Below, one piece after another: positions 9,203 to 17,406 of a stretch of 64,000 nt of DNA (the stretch's first letter is position 1; each line of letters starts with the position of its first letter). Location of the stretch: NCBI GenBank assembly GCA_041752115.1, contig JBGSHS010000170.1, positions 19,443 through 83,442 of the forward strand, written 5' to 3'. Both the position numbers and the translations under genes were made by a program. The DNA comes from JAJRVM01 sp041752115 (GTDB lineage: Bacteria > Planctomycetota > Planctomycetia > Pirellulales > Pirellulaceae). Below the pieces are notes generated by a model that did no database searches, was not told the DNA's origin, and saw nothing but the letters and a program-made list of their open reading frames with translations.

Positions 9203-10234
9203 GGGTACTTCCAGCTGCGCCGCCTTTCTCAGCTGATGATATGCCCACGTCGCCGCGTTCCCGGCGACATGGCACTGGCTTGTCCCTTCAAGCACGTTCG
9301 AGCACAACAATCACTTGTTTGCCCTCACAGCGTCCACGAACCACAACTCCCAACGCGAGGTTCCCGACGTTTATGATCCACCGGCCCCGGCACGCTGTCG
9401 TTCAGGGAATCGCTGCCAGCCGCGTCGTTGTCGCTCACCGACCACGGCATACAGCTCACCATAATGATGGAACTCTACCTTGTGCTCGCGAAGATGCCAG
9501 GGACGTCGTAGTGCATTTGGGGAGACTCTGCTCCCTGGCCGAGTAGTGTGACTCACAGCGGTCGACTAATCGGCACGACGCGAACCAGCCCTACCATCGG
9601 CAACTCCGGACAACGGACAACTCGCGGACCTGCCGCTCGCCGTCACCCCCACAAGGTACTCCCCTCTCCGCCACCATGATCCGAATGTTCCGGGGTCAGT
9701 CCCGCGGCACGGCACTGCGCCGCTGGGGCGACTACTTCGGTCGCGAGTAAGTACCGGTCAGTGTCCCGTTCGCCCACTGATGACCAGACATCGCCTCGAT
9801 CAACTGCTGTTTCGAGGCACCGGCATTGAGATCGAGCGGTGCATCCCGTGCCTACAGAGCAAACGCCTAGCGGTGGACACCGTTCCCGAGCGGCGGAACT
9901 GGTCCACGGTAGCCAATGTTTGCACGCGTTCAGGAGCTCCGGCCCTGTCGGCCCGCAGCGACTGATTTCCGATTTCGACGAAGAAGCAGTTGATTTGTAT
10001 CGGTGTCCAACCCTATCCTGGTGCATAGCACACTGTGTGTCTTGGTGCGATGCACGCTGGCCCATGGGCGTCCTCCTGATCGAAAGGTCGGAGCTCGTGG
10101 TCACTCGCGAATTGCTGCGGCGCAGCGCGCATTTCTCCGATCTGTCGGACAGCATCCTGCTGCGGCTGGCGGGAATCGCGCAGTCGTGCGACGTTTCGCC
10201 GAACGTTGTCTCGCTTTTTCTTGGAGGCTGAAAC
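9203..10234. other. About 1 kb without a supported gene
   Basis: No gene is convincing. The long minus-strand frame 9643-10467 is mostly antisense to the ACT gene, and plus-strand frames 9169-9546 and 9839-10231 have no recognisable domain or upstream ribosome binding site. The only clear element is the GGAGG at 10223-10227 that belongs to the ACT gene. It could be a decayed gene or a long regulatory region. Confidence 0.45.
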
Positions 10235-10648
10235 ATGGTTGAGAAGCAACTCTCTCTGTTCCTGGTCAACAAGCCGGGAGTGCTCGCCGATGTCTGCCAG
10301 GCCCTCGCTGAGAGTGAGATCAACATTCGAGGCATGTCGATCTCCGATACAGTGGACCACGCGGTGGTGCGTCTGGTCGTGAGCGATCCCGTTAAGGCTA
10401 TCCATATTCTGGGCGAACACGGCGTGCTCGTCGTGGAGACCGATGTCCTGTCCATGGCGGTCAGCAATCACCCTGGCGAACTCTCGAAAATCGCACGCAA
10501 GCTCGCCCGTGCCAAAGTGAATATCGAATACGCCTACGGCACGTCCAATGGCGATTCAGCGACCATGTTCATCCGCGTGTCGGACGTGCGAAAAGCCCGC
10601 GAGATTCTCACTCCCAAGACGGGCAGACGCCGAACGACCAGCGGCTGA
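10235..10648 (+). CDS. Tandem ACT-domain protein
   Basis: 137 residues made of two ACT domains: residues about 4-65 (LSLFLVNKPGVLADVCQALAE, INIRGMSIS) and about 70-130 (MAVSNHPGELSKIARKLARA, VNIEYAYGT, ATMFIRVSD). Each has the beta-alpha-beta-beta-alpha-beta pattern with the conserved N-[KH]-PG-L motif, which binds amino acids or similar ligands. Stand-alone two-ACT proteins like this are predicted small-molecule sensors that regulate amino-acid metabolism; the ligand cannot be read from sequence. GGAGG lies 7 bases before the ATG. No metabolic enzyme is adjacent. Confidence 0.88.
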   Translation: MVEKQLSLFLVNKPGVLADVCQALAESEINIRGMSISDTVDHAVVRLVVSDPVKAIHILGEHGVLVVETDVLSMAVSNHPGELSKIARKLARAKVNIEYAYGTSNGDSATMFIRVSDVRKAREILTPKTGRRRTTSG

Positions 10649-10742
10649 CCGAAACGGATCCCCGGCCACCCGATCCGGCCGATAGGGCACAACACCAGAC
10701 CGCCCACACCGTCGTGAACCGGCCCTCCGCCGTCGGCCTCAG

Positions 10743-11672
10743 TCAGCTTTGACCATCGTCGACGCGCCTGCTGGGAGGCCTGGGAACCGTGTCACCGCGG
10801 TACTGGGACGGCGTAGAGCCGGTAATTCGCTTGAATACCGTAGCGAAATACTGGGAGGAAACGAATCCCAAATCGAACGCCACATCCGTCACCGATTTCT
10901 CTGGATTGCGCAACGAACGCTTGGCAGCCTCGATCTTCTCGCGCAGAACATATTGCAGCGGCGTTAATCCGGTTTCGGCCTTGAAACGCTTCTTGAAGTG
11001 AGACAGCGAAAGATGAACACGCTCCGCCAAATCCCGCAGACAGAATTCCTGCTGAGGCGATTCGTGGATCAGACGCAGCACCTCCGCCATTCGCTCGGAG
11101 GACTGTGAGCGGGCGTGCCGCCCCGAAGCGTCAATGATGTCGATGAGCAAGCGCACAACGGCCGTGCGCAGCCGCGTCGCACGATGCCGTGCTTCGCGGT
11201 GATCGTACCAGCGAAACAACTCCTTGAAAATCAGCTTCGTCTGTTGGCTCCCCCGAAAATGCCGGTGGGGGAGGTGCTGCAGTGACTCGACCAAAGGGTC
11301 GCTCTCCACCCGCGGAAGGCGCAAGAGGCGGCCTCCCTGACGCGGCAAACGGATATTGAGCCAATAGAGGATTCCCGGCGCGGAAGGATTCCCCCCCGTA
11401 CTGTGCGGTTCGTCCGGATAGGTCACAAATACATCGCCGCCACGTAACCGATAGGTCCGCTGCCCGACCTCGAAGAATTGGTTGCCTCGCTCCAGGAAAC
11501 AGATCTCCCAACCGCCGGCGTGCCGGTGCTCAGGAAGGTCGGGCCGTGCGTGGGAATAGGAATACATGCCCAGCATGGGCACGTCGGCCAGCCCCTCCCG
11601 CCGCAGGTCCAAGACCCGGCGATGCGGCGTATCCATGTACTGGGCATCGATATCCATGTAGGCAACACGCAT
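10743..11672 (-). CDS. AraC-family transcriptional regulator
   Basis: 309 residues. The N-terminal half is a cupin-like sensing domain (PEHRHAGGWEICFLERGNQFFEVGQRTYRLRGGDVFVT, shown here only to indicate the beta-barrel with HRH...E near residues 48-56). The C-terminal 100 residues contain two helix-turn-helices typical of AraC/XylS: FCLRDLAERVHLSLSHFKKRF and SVTDVAFDLGFVSSQYFATVFKR, ending in TPSQYR. Members respond to sugars or other small ligands. The gene is divergent from the Tat-exported sugar-isomerase-like gene (start 11986) with 313 bases between them, a common layout for a local regulator; this regulatory link is inferred. Confidence 0.88.
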   Translation of the reverse strand: MRVAYMDIDAQYMDTPHRRVLDLRREGLADVPMLGMYSYSHARPDLPEHRHAGGWEICFLERGNQFFEVGQRTYRLRGGDVFVTYPDEPHSTGGNPSAPGILYWLNIRLPRQGGRLLRLPRVESDPLVESLQHLPHRHFRGSQQTKLIFKELFRWYDHREARHRATRLRTAVVRLLIDIIDASGRHARSQSSERMAEVLRLIHESPQQEFCLRDLAERVHLSLSHFKKRFKAETGLTPLQYVLREKIEAAKRSLRNPEKSVTDVAFDLGFVSSQYFATVFKRITGSTPSQYRGDTVPRPPSRRVDDGQS

Positions 11673-11985
11673 GTTTCAAATCGTATCACGACGTTTATTC
11701 AGACGCAATATGGAACAGGCCCTGGCATATTGCGAAGGTGTCGCTCGCGGTCCGCGCCGACGCACGCTCATCCGTTCGTAGACCATCTGGAACGACCTTC
11801 GACGATCTGCATGGCGGGCGCGCGGCGACTGGTGGTGGAGGCGAACTGGACTGGCCCCCTTGTCGGCTTGTTCCGACAGGAAGCTCGCTCGCGTGGCCGC
11901 ACGTATTCGGTCGAAGCGGGTGGATGCCAAGCACCAAGCTCGCCGGACGATCCTCCAGAGTTCTGCATAGTTGGGAGAAAGAATG
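11673..11985. promoter_or_regulatory. Divergent intergenic region between AraC regulator and Tat gene
   Basis: The 313 bases between two divergently oriented genes must hold both promoters. I could not identify clear -35/-10 boxes or an AraC half-site pair by eye. GGGAG at 11974-11978 is the ribosome binding site of the Tat gene. Confidence 0.35.
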
Positions 11986-13578
11986 ATGAACGAGTTGAAT
12001 CACGAACACGACCATGACGGTCACCAGTGCGCCCCCCATCACTGCCACTGCTGCCCAGACGCCGGCCAGCATCAGCAGCTCGCCGTATCGCGTCGCGGGT
12101 TCCTGGCCACTGCCGCTGTCGGTGGCGCCGTTCTGAGTGGGCTGAGCTGGACGAATCTGGCGCGAGCCGCGGAGACTCCTCTGCCGATGCCGCCGGCGCG
12201 CTAGCCGCTCAAGGTGCTCCCCATTCTCGTCTGGGATCACGCCAAGCCGGCGAACATGACCAGCTGGCGGGGCTGGGGCGGAATCGAAAGGCCGGAGCAG
12301 GCAGCGGAAGAGGTCCAACGCATCCAGCGTGAACAGGCTAAGATCAGACAAGACGCGGACTTCCCGGTCGAGTTCCTGGAAGTGGCGTCCGTTAACAATG
12401 TGACTCAGATGGCGGAGTCACCAAGTGTCCAAGCGGCCGATGCGATCATTGTCTACGGCGCCGGCGGGGCCGTGGATGGCTGTGAGAAATTCGGCAAGGA
12501 CATCATCATTTTCCAGCGTCATCGCAGCGGTCCGGTCTACTTGCAGTACGAAATCGTCAGCCCGCGGTTCTTGCGTCAACACACAGACGCCCTCACCGTG
12601 CCCAACGTCACGTTCGATGACGTCGTAACCGATGATCTTGGTGAACTGACCTGGCGTCTCCGCTCCTTGTGCGGCCTCAAGAACACGAAAGGCACCAAGG
12701 TGATGTGCATCGGCGGCCCCGGTGGTTGGGCGCAACCCGCAGATGTGATCAGCGATCTTGTCACCAAAGTATGGAATCTCGATCTGCAAACCGTTACGTA
12801 CGACGATCTGGGCAAGTTGATCGAACAGGCTCGGCAGGATAAGGATGCCGTGGCATTGGCGCAACAGAGAGCCACCGAGTATCTCGCCTTGCCGGGTACC
12901 AGCCTGGAGACGAAGCGTGAATACGTGGACAACTGCTTCCTGCTCGACCAGGTGTTCCGACACGTGATGGCTCAGGCAGACTGCCATGCCATTACCATCC
13001 AGGGCTGCATGTCAACCATCATGCCCATCGCCCAGACCACCGCCTGCTTGACGCTCAGTACGCTCAACGACGATGGATTCCTCGCGTTTTGCGAGTCTGA
13101 CTTCGTGGTGATCCCTTCTGGCCTGCTGATGGCCAATATCAGTAACCTACCCGTGTTCCTCAACGACCCGACCTATCCGCATGCCGGCTTGATCACCCTG
13201 GCTCACTGCACGGGTCCCCGCAAGATGAATGGAAAGACGCTCGATCCAGTGCGGATCGTCACGCACTTCGAATCGGACTACGGAGCAGCTCCCAAGGTGG
13301 AAATGCCAAAGGGCCAGAAGGTGACCAACATCGTTCCTGATTTCAAGAGTCAACGCTGGATGGGCTTGCTGGCCACGATCGTCGATGCGCCGTTCCTCCC
13401 CATTTGCCGGGATCAAATTGACGTGGCGTACGACGTTCCCGACCAACTCGTTGCTGAGCGGATGCCCGGTTTCCACTGGATGACCGCCTACGGCGATCAT
13501 ACCAAGGAGATCGGTTACGCACTGCGGCGCGTGGGAATCCAGTGGGATAACCTGACCAGCGGCCGCGGCACGGTGTAG
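11986..13578 (+). pseudogene. Tat-exported sugar-isomerase-like gene interrupted by an in-frame TAG
   Basis: One continuous reading frame of 531 codons is broken only by TAG at 12202-12204. The first 72 codons encode an unusual leader: residues 6-29 hold eight His and four Cys, then SRRGFL at 35-40 begins a twin-arginine signal with a hydrophobic core (TAAVGGAVLSGL) and a cleavage-like AxA. The frame then continues directly into the enzyme domain. Because the signal peptide and the mature part lie on either side of the stop in the same frame with only nine bases to the next possible start (GTG at 12214, without a ribosome binding site), a single nonsense change, a sequencing error, or stop-codon readthrough are the plausible explanations. 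The start is ATG at 11986 or 11983, after GGGAG. Confidence 0.75.
12214..13578 (+). CDS. Sugar-isomerase-like (L-fucose isomerase-related) domain, downstream fragment
   Basis: 454 residues downstream of the TAG. The fold resembles the L-fucose/L-arabinose isomerase superfamily: an N-terminal Rossmann-like part with DAIIVYGAGG, a middle part with GTKVMCIGGPGGW, and a C-terminal part with AITIQGCMSTIMP, TACLTLSTLNDDGFLAFCESDFVVIPSG and TLAHCTGPRKMNG, similar to the segment of fucose isomerases that binds metal and sugar. The segment DVAYDVPDQLVAERMPGFHW near the end is typical of planctomycete homologues as I remember them. Substrate is unknown. If made without its leader it would stay in the cytoplasm. 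The divergent AraC regulator is a candidate controller. Confidence 0.72.
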   Translation: MLPILVWDHAKPANMTSWRGWGGIERPEQAAEEVQRIQREQAKIRQDADFPVEFLEVASVNNVTQMAESPSVQAADAIIVYGAGGAVDGCEKFGKDIIIFQRHRSGPVYLQYEIVSPRFLRQHTDALTVPNVTFDDVVTDDLGELTWRLRSLCGLKNTKGTKVMCIGGPGGWAQPADVISDLVTKVWNLDLQTVTYDDLGKLIEQARQDKDAVALAQQRATEYLALPGTSLETKREYVDNCFLLDQVFRHVMAQADCHAITIQGCMSTIMPIAQTTACLTLSTLNDDGFLAFCESDFVVIPSGLLMANISNLPVFLNDPTYPHAGLITLAHCTGPRKMNGKTLDPVRIVTHFESDYGAAPKVEMPKGQKVTNIVPDFKSQRWMGLLATIVDAPFLPICRDQIDVAYDVPDQLVAERMPGFHWMTAYGDHTKEIGYALRRVGIQWDNLTSGRGTV

Positions 13579-13952
13579 GCCCGCCTTGGCTCCCAGGAAG
13601 AAAACTCCCGATCCGGCTCGACGCTGATTCCCGGCGTCGAGCCGTCCTGGAGGACCACTCTCCCTATTCTCCGCACGCCCACCACTTTACCACATCTTTT
13701 CACCTTCCCTGCGAAACGCCAGACGAGTATGATCTGCCGCCCGGCAGAACGTATCGGCTCCTCACAGCTCTGTCGCGCTGCATGGCTCTGTCGCACCGCA
13801 CGTGGCGGACTCACCACGTTCGGTCGTCTCGTCTCGGTCTTCGCGCCATGAATGTAACCAGTCTGCTCCGCAGCGCGTCATAAGCTGAGTGTACGTCGCA
13901 TGAGGCGACAGTCGGTCATTTCGCGATTTTCGAATGAGGGAGACTTCGAAAC
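13579..13952. other. Intergenic stretch with a hairpin
   Basis: No gene supported; minus-strand frames here have no domain. It contains the hairpin listed separately at 13615-13643. The remainder leads into the thioredoxin lipoprotein gene. Confidence 0.4.
13615..13643 (+). terminator. Candidate hairpin terminator after the sugar-isomerase-like gene
   Basis: A perfect 10-base stem, GGCTCGACGC (13615-13624) with GCGTCGAGCC (13634-13643), encloses a 9-base loop, 36 bases after the stop codon. There is no run of T after it, so intrinsic termination is uncertain; it may stabilise the transcript end. Confidence 0.4.
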
Positions 13953-14738
13953 ATGCTCCACCCGTCGCCCGCCTGCCGAATGCCATTGTGCCGAGTGATC
14001 ATCCGCCTTTCCTGGACTGCTCCCCTTCTGCTCGCAATCGCCGGCTGTGGCTTGCTGGACAAGCGACACTCGCAGAGCAAGAGCGACGAATCAACAGACT
14101 CGGTCGAAACCCGTACGAGCGACTTACCGGAGAACTCGCACACCACGAGCGATCTCGCTCCGCCCATCGCCCCCTCGGCCGCTGAGCGCGCTTCATGGCG
14201 GTTGCCACCCGAAGCGCAGATGGAACTTGCCTCATTGCACATCGACCCGATCGTTTCCCGTCACCCCGAGAACCGAAGCGCCCCAACGCACCTCGGGCCA
14301 GTGCCCGAGGAACTCGTACCTCCGGCGCAGCGGGAGCAAGGATTTGCACCGACGTCAGCCCCACTCGCGTCGGCCGACATGATGCCCGTCGGGCCCCGGA
14401 TTGCCGAAGCCTCCTTGGCCCGACAGAACCTCAACGGGAAGGTGGAACAAGTCGGTGGCAAGGAATTTCCCCAGACCGTGCTCAACTCGAAGGCCCCCGT
14501 GCTTGTCGATTTCTATGCCGATTGGTGTGGTCCCTGCAAACAACTCTCACCAGTGCTCGATGACATGGCCCGCCAACGACCTGACCTGAAAGTGGTCAAA
14601 GTCAACTTCGACCACGACAAGAGACTGGCCCGCGAATACGGAGTCACCAGTCTTCCCACTCTGGTCGTCTTTGAGAACGGAAACGTCGTTGGAAAGCACG
14701 TCGGTCTGGTTGATATCCGCAAGGCGCTGGGCCGCTGA
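13953..14738 (+). CDS. Thioredoxin-domain lipoprotein
   Basis: 261 residues. A signal sequence with a lipobox (LLAIAGC, the Cys at about residue 32) predicts lipid anchoring. Residues 35-150 are low-complexity, Ser/Thr/Pro-rich linker. The C-terminal 105 residues are a thioredoxin fold: VLVDFYADWCGPCKQLSPVLDDMA with the WCGPC active site, VKVNFDHDKRLAREYGVTSLPTLVVFENG with the cis-Pro loop. It would act as a membrane-tethered disulfide reductase or isomerase facing the periplasm. ATG at 13953 and ATG at 13980 are both possible starts; either keeps the signal. No redox partner is adjacent. Confidence 0.88.
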   Translation: MLHPSPACRMPLCRVIIRLSWTAPLLLAIAGCGLLDKRHSQSKSDESTDSVETRTSDLPENSHTTSDLAPPIAPSAAERASWRLPPEAQMELASLHIDPIVSRHPENRSAPTHLGPVPEELVPPAQREQGFAPTSAPLASADMMPVGPRIAEASLARQNLNGKVEQVGGKEFPQTVLNSKAPVLVDFYADWCGPCKQLSPVLDDMARQRPDLKVVKVNFDHDKRLAREYGVTSLPTLVVFENGNVVGKHVGLVDIRKALGR

Positions 14739-15070
14739 GCTCTCGGGTGAATGTCGTCGCCGCCGAACCGCGGCAGCGAATCGGCAGGTCGCGCGCGTCG
14801 TGAGTACCACGTGTCGATCGCTCAGAATCTCCCCACGAAACGGCCCCACAAACGAATCTGGCCCGCTGATCAGGGAGTAGTTGTCAACTGTGACAACAGC
14901 AAGCGCTGCTCGCCGATACTCGGCCAAGGTTTCCTTCAGCAATCCGAAGAAGATGTGACGGCCTTGGGGTGGGCCATCGTTCTACCAGCTGAACCCGCCA
15001 AAATTCTGAGCCCCGGTTGCCCGCGTCAGACGCGGCCCGACTGGCCGGAAAGAGAGACGCTTCGCGGACT
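14739..15070. other. Intergenic stretch without a supported gene
   Basis: 332 bases between convergent genes (thioredoxin lipoprotein and anti-sigma factor). Frames on both strands show no domain. No clear terminator seen. Confidence 0.4.
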
Positions 15071-15313
15071 TCAAACGCCAAATTTCTCCTTCCACCTGGC
15101 CTTCAACAGGCCTCGCATGCGATCGTGGAACTCCTGGGGCATGGGGTAGATCTCCCCATCACGATAGAGCGTGATCGTCTTCCGGATATTGTCGACGACT
15201 ACCTGGCAGGGATTGCACTGCTCCAGATGTCGCCGAAACTCCCGACAGATGGCGGATTCGACGTCGCCATCGACGTACTCATTCAGGGCTCGTAACAGGT
15301 CGTCGCAGTTCAT
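15071..15313 (-). CDS. Zinc-finger anti-sigma factor (ZAS type)
   Basis: 80 residues. It carries the H-X3-C-X2-C zinc motif of zf-HC2 anti-sigma factors (H29, C33, C36, in RRHLEQCNPC) with an upstream helix (CDDLLRALNEYVDGD). No transmembrane segment is present, so it is a soluble anti-sigma that would hold its sigma factor in the cytoplasm. The ECF sigma gene lies upstream on the same strand, separated by 202 bases, so the pair probably works together although the gap is larger than usual for such pairs. The C-terminus (LLKARWKEKFGV) is basic. Confidence 0.85.
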   Translation of the reverse strand: MNCDDLLRALNEYVDGDVESAICREFRRHLEQCNPCQVVVDNIRKTITLYRDGEIYPMPQEFHDRMRGLLKARWKEKFGV

Positions 15314-15515
15314 ACGTGCATCACCTCGGGTTCCACATCAAGGTAGACCAACTGGTGGTCCAACCGGTTACAACTTTCTCGATCCCCCCCAGATGAATGC
15401 CCCTGATCAACCCGCATCACCCGGCTCCGCGGAGCGTTTGCGCATCGCCATCCCCGAAATCGAGCGTCCCTCGGCCAGCATGAGAGGTAGCGCCGACCTG
15501 GCCGATGCGCGTCCC

Positions 15516-16172
15516 TCAATGCGAGTGATCGGACGGCTCAACCCGCGTCGCCTCATCCCCCAACGTTGTGGTCAGTCGTTCGCGCAGCTGGAGCCGCGCT
15601 CGGAGTAACCGTACCTTGACATTGCTTTCTGAGATCCCGAGCAGTTCGGCCGTCTCCCGCGTGGAAAACTGCTCCACGTCGCGAAGCGTGAATACCACGC
15701 GGTACTTTTCGTCCAGTTCACCCAGCGCCTGTTCGAGCAGGCCGCGCACTTCGGAACGCTCTGCCAGCTCCGCTGGGTCATCCCTCCACTGAGCAATGAA
15801 CTGCGGATGTGGCAGTGGAACATTACCCGCATCGGATGAAGCGAGCACATCCAGACGCACCGCCTGCTCCGGACGGCGGCGGCGGAGCATGGTGAGGGCA
15901 TGGTTCGTGGCGATGCGCAGGACCCACGTGGACACACTCGCTTCCTCGCGAAACCGGTCCAGATTCTCCATGACTTTGAGAAACGTCTGCTGCGTAGCAT
16001 CTTCGGCATCCTGCCGCTGCCGCAAGAGCCGCATGGTGAGCGCGAAGACGCGTGGCTCCAGGCGATTAACCAGTGCTTCGAACGCCTCCCACTCTCCCTC
16101 ACGAGCACGGCGAAGCAAGTCAAGATCCTGCTGCGATTCGTCAAATTCCATCGATGCAAGGCCTTCCGACAT
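15516..16172 (-). CDS. ECF-type RNA polymerase sigma factor
   Basis: 218 residues with sigma region 2 (LLRRAREGEWEAFEALVNR, then DAEDATQQTFLKVMENLDRF, and STWVLRIATNHALTMLRRRR) and region 4 (LEQALGELDEKYRVVFTLRD, FSTRETAELLGISESNVKVRLLRAR, a helix-turn-helix). Region 3 is absent, as in group 4 (ECF) sigmas. The ATG at 16172 has AGGAGG 9 bases upstream; the frame continues to 16340 but those residues do not match. The anti-sigma gene at 15071-15313 is the probable partner, placed downstream. The stimulus is unknown. Iron-storage genes lie divergently upstream but there is no proof they are targets. Confidence 0.92.
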   Translation of the reverse strand: MSEGLASMEFDESQQDLDLLRRAREGEWEAFEALVNRLEPRVFALTMRLLRQRQDAEDATQQTFLKVMENLDRFREEASVSTWVLRIATNHALTMLRRRRPEQAVRLDVLASSDAGNVPLPHPQFIAQWRDDPAELAERSEVRGLLEQALGELDEKYRVVFTLRDVEQFSTRETAELLGISESNVKVRLLRARLQLRERLTTTLGDEATRVEPSDHSH

Positions 16173-16499
16173 CGTGTACGACCTCCTCCACGCATAACCT
16201 ATGCGAAATGGCAGACCAGGGGAAGCGCCCCTCCATTGGGCCAGTCGGGCCCGAACGAGTCGACGGACCTGGGGTTCTTCACCTGGTTGCAATCCCCAAG
16301 TGACAAGCGTCCCGAACCTGGGGCCAGACTGTCGCAGCACACCGTTGACCCGGCAAACATCCGGTCGGTTGACCCACGTTGCTCAGCCCGGCGCCCCTTC
16401 AAAGGCTTACCTTTTGTCGGGGAGACCCCTAGAATAGGCAGGAAAAGAAGTTTCACCATCCTACGGGCGAGGAAGCGATCTGCAGCAAAGGGGGATGTC
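16173..16499. promoter_or_regulatory. Divergent intergenic region, sigma factor and bacterioferritin
   Basis: 327 bases separating divergent genes. Two TTGACC hexamers near 16345 and 16370 could be -35 elements for the plus-strand bacterioferritin transcript, but no convincing -10 boxes were found. The ribosome binding site of the bacterioferritin (AAAGGGGGA) ends just before 16500. Confidence 0.3.
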
Positions 16500-16973
16500 G
16501 TGCTAGGCAACCAGAAGATCATCGATGCGCTGAACGCAGGCCTGACGATCGAGTTGACCGCGATCAATCAGTATTTCATTCAAGCCAAAATGTGCGACAA
16601 CTGGGGCTTGCGGAGTCTGGCTGAGCATTTCTACAAGGAATCGGTCGAAGAAATGAAGCATGCCGAAGAGGTCATCGAGCGCATCTTGTACCTGGAGGGC
16701 GTGCCTGAAATCGCCCGTTATGACGTGATCAAGGTGGGCCCCAACGTGAAGGAACAGATCGAGAACAGCCTGGCACTGGAAACGAAGGGAGTAGCCACGT
16801 ATAACAATGCAACTTTGATGGCGATGGAAGCCAAGGATGCCGGCAGCCGTGATCTGATGGAACGTATGATCGTCGAATCGGAAGAGAGTATCGACTGGTG
16901 CGAAGCCCAACTGCATCTCATTGAGCATGTTGGGATCGAGAACTACCTGGCCCAGCGCATGGGATCCGTTTGA
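16500..16973 (+). CDS. bfr: Bacterioferritin, ferroxidase-site variant
   Basis: 157 residues, the normal Bfr length, starting at GTG 16500 after AAAGGGGGA; the frame is open far upstream to 15900 but that part does not match. Bfr forms 24-subunit cages that oxidise and store iron with heme between subunits. By ungapped alignment with E. coli Bfr the ferroxidase ligands Glu18, Glu51, His54 and Glu94 and the heme ligand Met52 are present, but positions 127 and 130 (Glu and His in E. coli) are both Ser here, in VESEESIDW; nearby Glu126 and Glu128 might substitute in part. The protein could therefore be a heme-binding, poorly oxidising subunit. It is convergent with the BFD ferredoxin gene 48 bases away. 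Confidence 0.9.
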   Translation: MLGNQKIIDALNAGLTIELTAINQYFIQAKMCDNWGLRSLAEHFYKESVEEMKHAEEVIERILYLEGVPEIARYDVIKVGPNVKEQIENSLALETKGVATYNNATLMAMEAKDAGSRDLMERMIVESEESIDWCEAQLHLIEHVGIENYLAQRMGSV

Positions 16974-17021
16974 CGCCTTCCCGACATGAAGCAGAAGCAA
17001 GGCCGCAGTTGGCCGGCCGGC

Positions 17022-17357
17022 TTATTCCCCGGTCAGTCCAGGCAAGAGTCGGCTGAGGAATCTGGTCGCGGAGACGCAGGTGCAGTCGATTTGTGACTTC
17101 CCGCAGTCGGCGCACAAGTCCGATTCGTCGTTGGCGGAGGACCGGCCGGCAAGCATCTTCCGGAGGCACCCCCCACAGGCGCCGCAGCCGCCGCCTGCTC
17201 CCGTCATCCGTCGCAGGTCTGCGACCGTTTCGGCACCTCGCACGATGATCGCCTCGCGAATCTCCGCTTCACTCACACCATAGCAGGCACAAATCAGCTT
17301 GTCGGGCACGCGACGCTTGTCGCGGTGCAGCAGACCAGAAGTGGACAAGGTAATCAT
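17022..17357 (-). CDS. BFD-like (2Fe-2S) ferredoxin with an extra cysteine cluster
   Basis: 111 residues. Residues about 20-70 are a BFD domain: CxC at C23/C25 (LICACYGVSEAEIREAI) and CxxC at C58/C61 (GCGACGGC), the four 2Fe-2S ligands. Bacterioferritin-associated ferredoxin (Bfd) donates electrons to bacterioferritin to release stored iron, and the adjacent bfr gene fits. After the domain comes a second set of cysteines, C82-X2-C85 and C92-X-C94, that ordinary Bfd lacks (about 64 residues in E. coli); it may bind zinc or another cluster. The N-terminal 20 residues are an extension before the domain. Confidence 0.85.
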   Translation of the reverse strand: MITLSTSGLLHRDKRRVPDKLICACYGVSEAEIREAIIVRGAETVADLRRMTGAGGGCGACGGCLRKMLAGRSSANDESDLCADCGKSQIDCTCVSATRFLSRLLPGLTGE

Positions 17358-17406
17358 CCGTCACATGGAAAGTCCGCGCACGAAGTGGTGAGCTGCCGCG
17401 CTGCGG

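Noticed and set aside
9643..10467. 274-codon minus-strand frame
   Set aside because: Half of it is antisense to the clear ACT-domain gene; composition is Ser/Arg/Thr-rich and no motif is present.
15900..16499. Upstream extension of the bacterioferritin frame
   Set aside because: It lies antisense to the sigma factor and does not match Bfr; GTG 16500 with a purine-rich site gives normal Bfr length.
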